Positions 37,244 to 46,976 of a stretch of DNA of 64,000 bases are shown here, in pieces. The notes under the pieces are model-generated. The model saw only the letters and a list, made by a program, of their open reading frames with translations, was not told where the DNA came from and ran no database searches. The stretch comes from an uncultured bacterium (lineage in GTDB: Bacteria; Bacteroidota; Rhodothermia; Rhodothermales; UBA10348). The translations under genes were made by a program, and so were the position numbers. Where the stretch lies: the NCBI GenBank assembly GCA_938018055.1, contig CALIKL010000011.1, positions 53,810-117,809 on the forward strand, written 5' to 3'. Each line of letters starts with the position of its first letter. The stretch's first letter is position 1.

Positions 37244-40200
37244 CGATTCAAAGCCTCCAATCTCGCCAGGGCTGGCTCGACTTCGTTTCCATCGGGATAC
37301 ATGGCCACAATCGTCTCATAAAGCCTGATGGCTTGACCGGTGTTGCCTTGCGTTTCAAAAGCTCCAGCTTGCGTAAACAAGCTTCGAGACAGCCATTCTG
37401 GATAGCCCGCAAACAAGGCCTGCATGCGCGAAAGGGTTTCAATGCCCTCATTCAAACGATTCTGCCTTATTTGCATGTCACCCAGCAGAAAAAGGGCCTC
37501 GGCTCCCGACTGGTCTCGGGCGCGCGAGGCTACCATGTCGTACAGTCGTTCGGCGTCCAGCGTGTCCCCGTTACTTTCCGCAATGCGTGCCAGTCCCAAC
37601 CAGGCAGGATAGGTTGTGTCGGAAGGGTCGCTTCCAGCTACAACTTCACGCAAAAGCTCCTCGGCTTCTGCCGAGCGCCCTTGTTGCGAGAGGGCCAAGG
37701 ACAGCCCGTATAACGCCTGTGCTCGTAAACGCTGATCTCCGTCGGCCGCTCGTTCCATGAATCGGAACATGGATTCTGCCTGGGTGACATTTCCAGCGAC
37801 CAGCAAGAGGTGCCCCAGTGCGCCTGCAGAAGGTCCCGCTTTCGGGCTGCCCGGGTGCCGGTCAACCACTTGCTGATAGGAGAGCATGGCTTGGTCTGTT
37901 ACGCCTTTGGCGTTGTAGGCCTCACCCAGATAGTAGTGCGCTTCTGCCATCAACATCTCGTCAGAGGCGCGGTCGAGGAAGACCACAAAATCCTCTATGG
38001 CCTCGTCTACCAGCCCAGCCTGGTACTTGGCTTCTGCCTGACGGAATCGAAGCTGATCAGACGCAGCGCTGCCTTCAAGTGCGTTGGCCAGCGAATCCAC
38101 CAATACGTCTGCCCGATCCTCCTGGCCGACCGCCATCAAGGCGAACTGGATGCCGGCGGCAGCATCTGCAACGAAGGGGCTGTCCGTGTAATCGGTCAGG
38201 ACGCGTTGGTATTCACGTACCGCCAGATCGACATCCCCCGCATTGAAATAGGCATCGCCCTTGCCGTACTGCGCCTTTGCCGCCAGCGGATCAAGCGGGT
38301 AGGAGGCAATCAGATCATCGTATTCCATGATGGCCTGTTCATACTCCTGATTCAAGAAGAACAGGTAGCCAAGTTGGTAGCGAGCCTCTTCCCGCCATTC
38401 ACTGGCTGGGTACGCTTGCAGCAGGTTGCGGAAGGTGGACATGGCTTCGAACGCGTCTCCCGAATTGGAGTAAGCCTGTCCAATCTGATAGAGCGAATAA
38501 TCATCCCCGGAGGCAGCCAATTGTCCGTAAACGCGAACGGCTTCGGGATAGCGCTTCAGAGCAAAATAGCTGTCAGCCAGACGCAGACGAGCATCTGTCC
38601 GATAAGGAACGGTTCCGCCTTCATCTCTGAAAGTGTCCAGAAAGCGCTCGAACCGTGGAATGGCATCGCCGTATTTCGCCTGACGAAAGAAAGACCATCC
38701 GAGGGCGTATTGCGCCGCATCCGCATGCTGCCCGGAGGAGTATTCCCTCAGATAGCGAGTGAACAGATTCTCTGCCGTTGCAAATTGACCGGTTTGGAAG
38801 TGACTCTCTGCAGCCCAGAAAAGCGCATCTGAAGCTCCCGGAGCGTTCGGATTCGATGTAAATAGATCCATGAAATCACGGGCAGCTTCGTCATAGACCC
38901 GGTTTCTGTAGTTCAGCCACGCTTTTTGAAATATGATTTCGGAAGCAAGGCTGGCGTCCACCGATCCCAGATCGATAGCCGCGTCAAAAGCATCGTGGGC
39001 GCCATCAAAATTACCGAGGGCGACTTCAGTGTTGCCAAGGTGCTTCCAACCCTCACCGGCTACGGGTGATTCAGGATACGCCTCTACCAGATTGCGGAAG
39101 GCTTCCCGTGCATCGCTCCATCGACGCAATTCATACAGCGTGATTCCCAATTCCAACCACCCGCGATCAGCCAGACGATGCCTGGGATATTGGTCAAGAA
39201 AGGCGCGATAAGCCTGTGCTGCACCAGGCAAATTCTCGGCTCGACGCAGGTTGACCCCCACGTAGTACGCAGACTCAGCTTCAAGAGGCTCGAAGCGCTC
39301 GTCGACGACACGTTGGAAATTATCTGCTGCCCACTGCCAGGCGCCCTCGTGGTGGTAATTCCATGCCAGACCGTACAGGGCGCGCTCGAAGTAAGGCGAA
39401 TTCGGGTTTCCTTCAGTGAAATGGCGATAATTGACAATCGCCTGTTCACTGTTGCGTGTCTGATTCTGACTTTCTGCAAGCAGGAATATGGCACGATCGC
39501 GCGCGTCACCTGTTAGATTGGGAAGTCGGCGTTGGATTTCGCCTGCGGCACGATCGAATTTTTCGATCTCGTAGTAGACCTCGGCGAGAGCCAGTCCCAT
39601 GTTACTCGCGAAAGGAGATGCCCCGAATTGGTTATCCAGCCTTTCGAAAGATGCTGCGGCCTGGTCATATCGACCGAGTTGGACCTGGTTGAAAGCAATT
39701 GCATAGGCGGCTCTCGGTGCGACTTCCGTTCGTGGGTAGTCGCTGACGATGCGCTCCAAATAGCCGATAGCCTCGTCCGGTCGTTTCAGCTGATACGCAG
39801 ATTCTCCCATCCAGTAGAGCGCTATCGACGCCTGTTCGTCGGTTGGCGTTCCTTCCAGGACCTGCTCCAGGGTCAAAATGGCGCGGTCGTAGTCATTCTC
39901 CTCAAAAAAGTACTTTCCGAGAGAGAGGCGACTGCCAAAGGCGTACGGATGACCGGGGTAACGATCTTCAAAAGTCCTGAGCAATCGGATCGCATCATCT
40001 TCACGACCCAGAGCGAGATAGGACTCAGCCTGATGGTACATGGCATCAGGCGCTCGATGATGCTCTGGATACCTGTCAACGAAAGTCTCGAAGGAACGGG
40101 CCGCGTTCGCAAACAGGTTACTGTTGAACAGGCGCAACCCATCCTGAAACTGGTCCGAGGCAGATTGGTCAGCGGGTTGTGCCCAGGCGGACCCCGCCAG

Positions 40201-40299
40201 CAGAAAGGCACACATCAACCCGAAAACTGAGAGAGAGGCCGCCCGAGTTGATAAGGAATAAACTGGACTGGATACCGTCAGTCCTTGCGGTTCGGTCAT
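37240..40299 (-). CDS. large periplasmic tetratricopeptide-repeat protein
   Basis: Signal peptide LSVFGLMCAFLLAGSAWAQ, numerous TPR units (e.g. FRNLLQAYPASEWREEARYQLGYLFFLNQEYEQAIMEYDDLIASYP). Confidence 0.88.
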   Translation of the reverse strand: MTEPQGLTVSSPVYSLSTRAASLSVFGLMCAFLLAGSAWAQPADQSASDQFQDGLRLFNSNLFANAARSFETFVDRYPEHHRAPDAMYHQAESYLALGREDDAIRLLRTFEDRYPGHPYAFGSRLSLGKYFFEENDYDRAILTLEQVLEGTPTDEQASIALYWMGESAYQLKRPDEAIGYLERIVSDYPRTEVAPRAAYAIAFNQVQLGRYDQAAASFERLDNQFGASPFASNMGLALAEVYYEIEKFDRAAGEIQRRLPNLTGDARDRAIFLLAESQNQTRNSEQAIVNYRHFTEGNPNSPYFERALYGLAWNYHHEGAWQWAADNFQRVVDERFEPLEAESAYYVGVNLRRAENLPGAAQAYRAFLDQYPRHRLADRGWLELGITLYELRRWSDAREAFRNLVEAYPESPVAGEGWKHLGNTEVALGNFDGAHDAFDAAIDLGSVDASLASEIIFQKAWLNYRNRVYDEAARDFMDLFTSNPNAPGASDALFWAAESHFQTGQFATAENLFTRYLREYSSGQHADAAQYALGWSFFRQAKYGDAIPRFERFLDTFRDEGGTVPYRTDARLRLADSYFALKRYPEAVRVYGQLAASGDDYSLYQIGQAYSNSGDAFEAMSTFRNLLQAYPASEWREEARYQLGYLFFLNQEYEQAIMEYDDLIASYPLDPLAAKAQYGKGDAYFNAGDVDLAVREYQRVLTDYTDSPFVADAAAGIQFALMAVGQEDRADVLVDSLANALEGSAASDQLRFRQAEAKYQAGLVDEAIEDFVVFLDRASDEMLMAEAHYYLGEAYNAKGVTDQAMLSYQQVVDRHPGSPKAGPSAGALGHLLLVAGNVTQAESMFRFMERAADGDQRLRAQALYGLSLALSQQGRSAEAEELLREVVAGSDPSDTTYPAWLGLARIAESNGDTLDAERLYDMVASRARDQSGAEALFLLGDMQIRQNRLNEGIETLSRMQALFAGYPEWLSRSLFTQAGAFETQGNTGQAIRLYETIVAMYPDGNEVEPALARLEALNR

Positions 40300-40618
40300 G
40301 ATGGAACGAATACGTCGATGAATGACTGAATGATCGATGAGCCCGTATGACGCCTGCCAACGCGACCCGGCGTCTGGTTTCATGTCCGGCAGCGGCCCGA
40401 ACCGGACGGGCTTCTTTACCCGCTTCGCTTGTGTACGTTTCCTGATATACGTCCTCTGAACGTATTTGGCCCTGGCTGATTGTATGAGGCACGGATGAAG
40501 GCAACTGCGAAAGCTGGATGGTATCTTTGTCGGGTTTGCTAAAAACCACCGGGCTCGCGCGGGAATAAGACCAGATCAGTCGGTTCAGCGGGCCACGCAC
40601 TATCATCCTTCCTGCACC

Positions 40619-41545
40619 ATGAGCTTGCTTGCCGTTGGCACCGTTGCCTTTGATCAGATTGAAACGCCTTTTGGAAAACGGGATCGCGCATTAGGCGGTA
40701 GCGCCACCTATCTGACGTTGGCCGCCCGCTTCATGACGGATGACATCAACCTGGTTGCCGTGGTCGGCAATGACTTTCCTGAAGAGTATGTGGATGTCCT
40801 CCGCAGCCGCCAGATCAACCTGGACGGTCTGGAGTTTCGAGACGATCAAAAAACGTTCGCTTGGGGAGGACGCTATCATTACGACCTGAACAACAGAGAC
40901 ACGTTGTTCACAGACCTTAACGTGCTTTCTTCTTTCAGTCCGGTCTTGCCTGCTCATTACACGGGAAGTCGGATTGTATGCCTGGGCAATTTGGATCCAA
41001 CCGTCCAGGCAAGCGTGATGGATCAGTGCGCATCTGCTGATATGGTGCTGTGTGATACGATGAACTTTTGGATCGAATCAACACCGGACGCACTGGATGC
41101 GCTGCTTGCCCGCGTGGACTGCCTTGTAATCAATGACTCGGAAGCCAGGGAGTTGGCGAATGAGCCGAACCTGATCGTTGCAGCTCGTAAGATTCGTGAC
41201 CGCGGTCCACGCATCCTGATCATCAAGAAGGGAGAACACGGGGCGCTGATGTTCGCCGAAGATTCCATTTTTTCAGTCCCCGCCTACCCGCTGGAAGATA
41301 TTCAGGACCCAACAGGGGCAGGAGATGCCTTCATGGGTGGCTTTGCCGGCTATCTTTCCGGATGCCGGGAGATTGATCTCAACGCATTGAAGCATGCGCT
41401 GGTCTACGGCTCAGTCATAGCCTCATTCACAGTGGAGCAGTTTGGACCTGAAGGCCTCTACGATCTGACGAACGAAGACATTCTCGCGCGTATCGCTTCG
41501 TTCCGCGACCTTACGGCCATTCCATTCGAGCAAGTATCCGGCTGA
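40619..41545 (+). CDS. PfkB family carbohydrate kinase
   Basis: LGGSATYLTLAARF, INDSEARELANE, DPTGAGDAFMGGFAGYLSG. Confidence 0.92.
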   Translation: MSLLAVGTVAFDQIETPFGKRDRALGGSATYLTLAARFMTDDINLVAVVGNDFPEEYVDVLRSRQINLDGLEFRDDQKTFAWGGRYHYDLNNRDTLFTDLNVLSSFSPVLPAHYTGSRIVCLGNLDPTVQASVMDQCASADMVLCDTMNFWIESTPDALDALLARVDCLVINDSEARELANEPNLIVAARKIRDRGPRILIIKKGEHGALMFAEDSIFSVPAYPLEDIQDPTGAGDAFMGGFAGYLSGCREIDLNALKHALVYGSVIASFTVEQFGPEGLYDLTNEDILARIASFRDLTAIPFEQVSG

Positions 41546-41572
41546 CCACGCTCAAGCGTCACATTCGAGACG

Positions 41573-42964
41573 CTACGACTGCATATTCAAATGCGCAGTC
41601 GCAGTTGGCTTCCAATCCTGTTCAATCAGATCGGGATCGATACGAAAGACCTGCGCCAGACGACGAACTTCCGAAGTGGATAACTGCGCCAACCGCGTGA
41701 GGCTGGCATAGCCCAACTCATCCAGCAAGGAAAACGAGTCAGGATCAAGAGAAACGATGGATTGAATCAATGCCTTGTCCGTCACCCGTGTGCCGGCCGC
41801 TTGCGTCGATTCTTCCAACTGTGGAGACCAAACCTGAGATTCGGTATGTGACGGTCCGGTTTCAGCGGGTTGACTGTGAGCAAGTGAAACGCCCGACGCG
41901 GTGAGCATATCGTGTAAGGATCGAAATACCGGAATCGTCGACTCAGACAGGGCTTCATCATTTGGGTATTCAACAGGGGCCTGCTCAGTTTCAAGCGTCG
42001 CCGGTTCTGAACCGGTGTCCGGGGCAGGGATAGCAGCGTGCTCTTCAAGGTCCTCGCCAGAGTACCCATCCTTCACATCCAAGTCCTGGTGGTGCCCGGG
42101 GCGGTCGGCGTTCCAGTGAATGGCAAAAGGCGCATTCTCAAGATCCGGCGCACTCTCCATATCCTCTGAGTCCGACGATGATGAGTCCGACGATGAAGAG
42201 TCCGGCGATGATGAGTCAGATTCTGCCATTGCATCGGACTCTGGAGTCACTGAGAGCTCCTCAACGCGGGGCGCTTTGAAAAGAGACTCTATGTCGGTCG
42301 GCACCGGGGCTATCCCTGACTCTCGTTTCGTGTCCTCTGCTTCTGATGATCCCAGTACGTCTGCCTCCTCCTCATCGGACGGGCCATCTTCAGTGATTGC
42401 TCCAAAGATGGCATCCATGTCCTCTTGTGTTGCTGCTTCGTCGTTTTGATCCTCGTTTACGGCTTCGAATGACCTTTCTTCCGTTTCCGTTTCCGGTTCC
42501 GGGATAATGTGCTCTTCCGCGTTGGAGGCTTCATGCCCGACAGGAAAAGGCGCAGAAGGCGATTCGTCATCGGCTTCAACGTCAACGAAAACTGCTTCCT
42601 CCTCGTCAACATCCAGGTCAGGACGATCGTCAGTTGTCAATTCGTCGATCTCTCGTTGCAGCAATTCCTTCTCTACGCGATGGTCCTCTTTCAAAATGGT
42701 CAATTCGAGTCGGAGCTGCTCCAATTCTTCAGACGCGTGATCTGACGATTCCGAGGCGACCAGGGGAGGACGATGAATACGCGATGTGGACTCCTGGAAA
42801 CGCTCACGACTCCATTCCAGCCTCGTTCGGCGAAGGTCTTGTCGTTGCATTTCCATTTCCAGCAACTGGTCTTGCCACCGGTATCGAGCAAACCAATACC
42901 CGCATGCACCACCGACAAGGGCGCTTATGGCAATGGTCAGGATTAACGAGGTCATGGCAGGCAA
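41573..42964 (-). CDS. membrane-anchored acidic protein with C-terminal helix-hairpin-helix-like domain
   Basis: N-terminal TM LILTIAISALVGGACGYWFARY, coiled coil, long D/E/S-rich region, LLDELGYASLTRLAQLSTSEVRRLAQVFRIDPDLIEQDW. Confidence 0.65.
   Translation of the reverse strand: MPAMTSLILTIAISALVGGACGYWFARYRWQDQLLEMEMQRQDLRRTRLEWSRERFQESTSRIHRPPLVASESSDHASEELEQLRLELTILKEDHRVEKELLQREIDELTTDDRPDLDVDEEEAVFVDVEADDESPSAPFPVGHEASNAEEHIIPEPETETEERSFEAVNEDQNDEAATQEDMDAIFGAITEDGPSDEEEADVLGSSEAEDTKRESGIAPVPTDIESLFKAPRVEELSVTPESDAMAESDSSSPDSSSSDSSSSDSEDMESAPDLENAPFAIHWNADRPGHHQDLDVKDGYSGEDLEEHAAIPAPDTGSEPATLETEQAPVEYPNDEALSESTIPVFRSLHDMLTASGVSLAHSQPAETGPSHTESQVWSPQLEESTQAAGTRVTDKALIQSIVSLDPDSFSLLDELGYASLTRLAQLSTSEVRRLAQVFRIDPDLIEQDWKPTATAHLNMQS
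42168..42212 (-). repeat. 3 x 15-bp tandem repeat encoding Ser/Asp-rich segment
   Basis: GAGTCCGACGATGAT / GAGTCCGACGATGAA / GAGTCCGGCGATGAT on + strand, translated on - as SSPDSSSSDSSSSDS. Confidence 0.85.
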
Positions 42965-43065
42965 CAGAAAGCGATGAGGCAGGACGGCGGAGATGGGCCG
43001 AGAACCCTCGTGAACAAGAATCGTTGGTCAGGCAGCTATCCTTGATTCAGCCGATTACTGGAAGA

Positions 43066-44067
43066 ATGAGTCGATTTATATGGTACTGCTTGGCAATCGT
43101 TTCGTTTTCTCTGTCTGGATGCACAGGTGATCAGGCTGAGATGCCAGGATTAACTGCCGAGTCAGATGGAATCAGAATCGATGTGGAAAGCGCAGATGCT
43201 GATCGGTTACTCGGGTTTTATTTCGGCGGCTTTGCCCGACTTTCGGGAGGCGATCCCGTAGAGGCCGGACTTCTGGAAAAACGTAAAAAAACGTGGTTTT
43301 TGCGAAACGAAGATGCATGGTCAGATGACATGACCGAGGTGGCCAAAGGCCATCTTTCTGCTTTGCTTGTCAGCCTCGATGGTAAAATGCAGCTTGTAGA
43401 GGAGGAGCTGGAGTCATTCGTCAGGACGTCCTATTACGATGTTCGTGCTTTTCCGACAACGTTGGATTCCCTGAAGGCTCACCTGGGATCGTGGAATGAA
43501 CCATCGTGGTTCCGCATCTCCCTGAGAGGCAGTATGGTGCCGTTGGAGCGGACAACGTGGGTGCGTCGAAGCCGAATCGAATCGGCTCTGGATCGGATGA
43601 GCGCCCTTGGGGATTCTGTTATATATGAAGTCGGGACGGTCTTCATCGGGGAGCACCGGGATCAAGGTGAGATCGTTGAAACCACCGTCATGCAAAAGCG
43701 GGCAGATGGTTTTTGGGATTTCTGGGCCTACGATGCATCTGGGCAATTGCTTGATCGCATCCGAAAGGAGCCACGCGACATGTTGATTCCGACCCGGTGT
43801 ACGGGCTGTCACTTTGGGGATCGGCAGTTCGAACCTGAAAGGAGTTACCCCGGATTCGCTCAGCCTGGACCGCGCGGTGAACGATCCCTGGAAATCCCTG
43901 AACAATGGCGGAATCCTGTGTTGGCGACCTCTATCCAGGAGCATGCGCGTCGAAGCGATACGATTCTCGGACTGTATGTGACGCTTTACCTTGCAGAGGC
44001 TGCCTCGAGTCAGGGTGCCTCTTCTCCCTATCTGGAAAAGTTCGGAATTGACTCCACCGGGCAGTAG
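43066..44067 (+). CDS. lipoprotein with a single CxxCH motif
   Basis: MSRFIWYCLAIVSFSLSGCTGDQ lipobox; PTRCTGCHFGDRQFEP c-type heme-like motif; internal ATG at 43066. Confidence 0.65.
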   Translation: MSRFIWYCLAIVSFSLSGCTGDQAEMPGLTAESDGIRIDVESADADRLLGFYFGGFARLSGGDPVEAGLLEKRKKTWFLRNEDAWSDDMTEVAKGHLSALLVSLDGKMQLVEEELESFVRTSYYDVRAFPTTLDSLKAHLGSWNEPSWFRISLRGSMVPLERTTWVRRSRIESALDRMSALGDSVIYEVGTVFIGEHRDQGEIVETTVMQKRADGFWDFWAYDASGQLLDRIRKEPRDMLIPTRCTGCHFGDRQFEPERSYPGFAQPGPRGERSLEIPEQWRNPVLATSIQEHARRSDTILGLYVTLYLAEAASSQGASSPYLEKFGIDSTGQ

Positions 44068-44091
44068 ATTCTTCCACACCCAAGAATTGCC

Positions 44092-44460
44092 ATGTCGTCA
44101 GGAATCGTCCGTCTCAATAATGCCGTCTTCTATGCACACCACGGAGTGATGCAGGAAGAGCATCGCATTGGTGGTCGGTATGAAGTCGATATAGCGATGG
44201 AGGTCAATTTCGAGGATGCCGCTCTCGAGGACGACCTCAATAAAACGGTTGATTATGAGCGCGTCTACAGTGAGGCTCGAGATATCATTACTGGAAACAC
44301 GTTCTACCTGATTGAGCGGTTGGCTTATCTGATTGCCCATCGCATTTTGGATCAGGAGCCCATGGCAAAGTCTGTGGAAGTCACGGTCCGCAAAGCCAAT
44401 CCTCCTGTAGGCGGTCCCTGCGATTGCGCTGAAGCCGTGTACAATGCCTTGCGCTCGTGA
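44092..44460 (+). CDS. folB: dihydroneopterin aldolase
   Basis: VRLNNAVFYAHHGVMQEEHRIGGRYEVDI, TVDYERVYSEARDII, ERLAYLIAHRIL, VRKANPPVGG. Confidence 0.9.
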   Translation: MSSGIVRLNNAVFYAHHGVMQEEHRIGGRYEVDIAMEVNFEDAALEDDLNKTVDYERVYSEARDIITGNTFYLIERLAYLIAHRILDQEPMAKSVEVTVRKANPPVGGPCDCAEAVYNALRS

Positions 44461-44948
44461 AAAATCTTTATCTCATTCGACACGGAAAATCGGATTGGAA
44501 TGCTGACTATGATCAGGATCATAACCGTCCGCTGAACCAGCGCGGGCAACGCGATGCTGTAAAAATCGGTACCTATCTGAAGCGCGCTTCGGTTCAGCCG
44601 GATAGGATTCTGTGTTCATCTGCTCTTCGCACACAGCAAACATTGGCCTTGTTGAATGAAGCGACGGGTTGGCGATCCGAGGTACACGTAGAGCAGGATC
44701 TCTATCTGGCTGATCCTGATGAAGTGATGCGATTCATTGCCTCCCAACCTGATTCTGCAGAGACGATCGTCGTGATCGGACATCAGCCATTCACGGGAGT
44801 GGTGGCCAGCCACTTTCTGGGCGGTCGGTACCTGGAAGTCCCAACGGCCTGTGTGATCGGTATTGAATTTGATAGTGCACGCTGGTCAGAAATTATCACC
44901 GAGGAAGGGCGTCTGCTGATGCATGTGCTTCCTCGCAGATTGGGCTGA
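44457..44948 (+). CDS. SixA-type histidine phosphatase
   Basis: LYLIRHGKSDWNADYDQDHNRPLNQRGQRDAVKIG, ILCSSALRTQQTLALL, VVIGHQPF. Confidence 0.9.
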   Translation: MKNLYLIRHGKSDWNADYDQDHNRPLNQRGQRDAVKIGTYLKRASVQPDRILCSSALRTQQTLALLNEATGWRSEVHVEQDLYLADPDEVMRFIASQPDSAETIVVIGHQPFTGVVASHFLGGRYLEVPTACVIGIEFDSARWSEIITEEGRLLMHVLPRRLG

Positions 44949-45125
44949 GTGTCCTATGGGGGAATCATAGAAACTGCAACTCATGGTATTGGGCGCTGAT
45001 GCGGATGTGTCAGGGTGGTTGGAAGCGCTTGGTTCCAAGGAAGGCTGGGAAGTGATTTCGGGAGAGACCGATCGAAAGGATATTGATGTCATTGTTCTCG
45101 GATCCGACGGCGATGTGAATGCCGA

Positions 45126-45581
45126 TTGGCTGGCGGCTTTCAAGGAGAAACAGACCGAATGCCTCGTGCTCGCCTCGAGACTGATTCATGGATGCATCCT
45201 ATGCGAAAGCGCAGCCGGGATGGCATACCCATGAATCCGGACGAGCCATCTGTCATGAATCTGTGTTGGTCCTCAGATGACATGCCCAATCAAGCTACCA
45301 TGCTAACGGTGCTGACCGAGACTGAAGACACGCCGAGGGCATGGCTGGAAACAGGAGAGCATTTGATGCAGGTACTCCTGGAAGCCTCTGGATACGGCGT
45401 TAATGCGGCCATTATGAATTTGCCTGCCACATCCACGGAAGTGCGAGAGATGATCACGTCGCATGTAGGATGCTCGGGAGATCCGATTCTGCTCGTGCGC
45501 TTTGGGCGACCAAGTCGCAAGCTGGTCACATCTCGACGCCCTTTGGTAGGTTTGATGCTGCATCCGGGATTTCGGCACTAG
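45126..45581 (+). pseudogene. C-terminal fragment resembling Acg-type nitroreductase-family proteins
   Basis: TVLTETEDTPRAWLETGEHLMQVLLEASGYGVNAAIMN...DPILLVRFGRPSRKLVTSRRPLVGLML; no N-terminal FMN-binding half; overlaps another short ORF. Confidence 0.5.
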
Positions 45582-45625
45582 GTTACAAGACAGCCTTGCC
45601 CAGGCTGAAAGCCCTTCATCCCGAT

Positions 45626-46372
45626 TTACTTCACCGCGAAGCGCTTGAGGAAATCGTACATCAAGTGGTCTACCTCGGTCGTTTCCTGTAAGGAATTCAA
45701 TACCTCCTGGAACACCTCTTCCGAATGCAACTCATTGATGTAGAACGAGCGGTATTTAACCAGGCGTTCAGCCTCGCGTCGTTTGTCCAGCTCAGAATGG
45801 AACTGCGTCCCATACATGGGGCGATCTTTTATGCGGAATGCCTCATTGGCCTGGAAGTGGTTGTCCGCCAACTCAATAGCACCTTCCGGTAAAACGGATA
45901 CCCGATCATGGTGGCCCATGTTGGCCAGAAAAGAGTCAGGGAAGGGTGCCAGTAACTCGTCGTGTTTGCCAGCTTCAGTCAGGTTGATGTTGTGGCATCC
46001 GAGTTCGGCCTGTTCAGGGTCGTGAATCACTTCACCGCCGAGCGCGCGCGCGATCAATTGATGTCCCCAACAGGAGCCAAATGTGGGTAGGTGGGACGCG
46101 TGAGCATGGCGAATCAAATCCAGAGCGAATGGCATCCAGGGATAGTCCTTGGTGACCGAATATTCTCCTGCCCCGCCGATGAAAAACGCATCGTATGCAT
46201 CCAGCAGCGACACATCCGGAAGCTCTGCCATCAAAGGCAGATTGAGGGTGTCGAGCTGGTCCGGGCGCAACCGGCAGCGCTCGAGGAAGCATTCCTGCTC
46301 CTGAATGACCATGTCTTCAGTATTCCGCGCTTGCAGGAGCAGGACCTTCAATTGAGAGAATGAGTCTGTCAT
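45626..46372 (-). CDS. class I glutamine amidotransferase-like protein
   Basis: FFIGGAGEYSVTKDYPW, PTFGSCWGHQLIARALGGEV (nucleophile Cys), MYGTQFHSEL. Confidence 0.87.
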   Translation of the reverse strand: MTDSFSQLKVLLLQARNTEDMVIQEQECFLERCRLRPDQLDTLNLPLMAELPDVSLLDAYDAFFIGGAGEYSVTKDYPWMPFALDLIRHAHASHLPTFGSCWGHQLIARALGGEVIHDPEQAELGCHNINLTEAGKHDELLAPFPDSFLANMGHHDRVSVLPEGAIELADNHFQANEAFRIKDRPMYGTQFHSELDKRREAERLVKYRSFYINELHSEEVFQEVLNSLQETTEVDHLMYDFLKRFAVK

Positions 46373-46382
46373 CGCGGAATAA

Positions 46383-46976
46383 TCAGTCGGAGACCAAATC
46401 GGAAAAGTGCGTGTGAGCCAGGCGGTAAAGCGCATTCAGGGGCAGACCCATTACGGTATAGAAATCCCCTTCAATGCGTCGAACGAAAAATGCCCCCTGA
46501 TCATCCTGGATGCCGTACGCACCGGCCTTGTCCATGGGGGACCCGCCTTCTACGTACCTGTCAATCTGAGGATCTGTCAGTTCGTCGAAGGTCACTTCTG
46601 TTACCTCTACATCCACGACCGACCGCTCGGTCATCGCATGAATCAACGCGATGGATGTCAGGACGCGATGCGTACACCCGCTCAGTCTGCGCAACATAGC
46701 TGATGCTTCGGTCTTGGAGGCTGGTTTACCCAGAACACGTCCATCCAGGACCACCGTAGTATCCGATCCGATAACCAATGCCTCAGGATGCAACGGCGCC
46801 ACCGATTGAGCCTTTTCCAAAGCAAGGCGTTTTACCAGAGCCTCGGGCGACTCGTTCGCCAGCTCGGTTTCGTCGATGTCTGCTGGATGTACCACAGGGT
46901 TGAGGCCCATGACGCTCAAAAGGTGCTTTCGTCGAGGGGATGCAGAGGCAAGAACCAGTGGCGCAGAAATAATCAT
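46383..46976 (-). CDS. maf: Maf family nucleotide pyrophosphatase
   Basis: LVLASASPRRKHLLSVMGL, VIGSDTTVVLDGRVLGKP, DKAGAYGIQDDQGAFFVRRIEGDFYTVMGLPL. Confidence 0.94.
   Translation of the reverse strand: MIISAPLVLASASPRRKHLLSVMGLNPVVHPADIDETELANESPEALVKRLALEKAQSVAPLHPEALVIGSDTTVVLDGRVLGKPASKTEASAMLRRLSGCTHRVLTSIALIHAMTERSVVDVEVTEVTFDELTDPQIDRYVEGGSPMDKAGAYGIQDDQGAFFVRRIEGDFYTVMGLPLNALYRLAHTHFSDLVSD

Noticed and set aside
37810-38832. 340-aa plus-strand ORF antisense to the TPR gene
   Set aside because: The opposite strand has strong TPR periodicity; the plus-strand translation has no recognisable domain.
42120-42740. Ser-rich plus-strand ORFs (42120-42449, 42507-42740)
   Set aside because: Antisense shadows of the acidic D/E/S-rich region of the 41573-42964 minus-strand gene.
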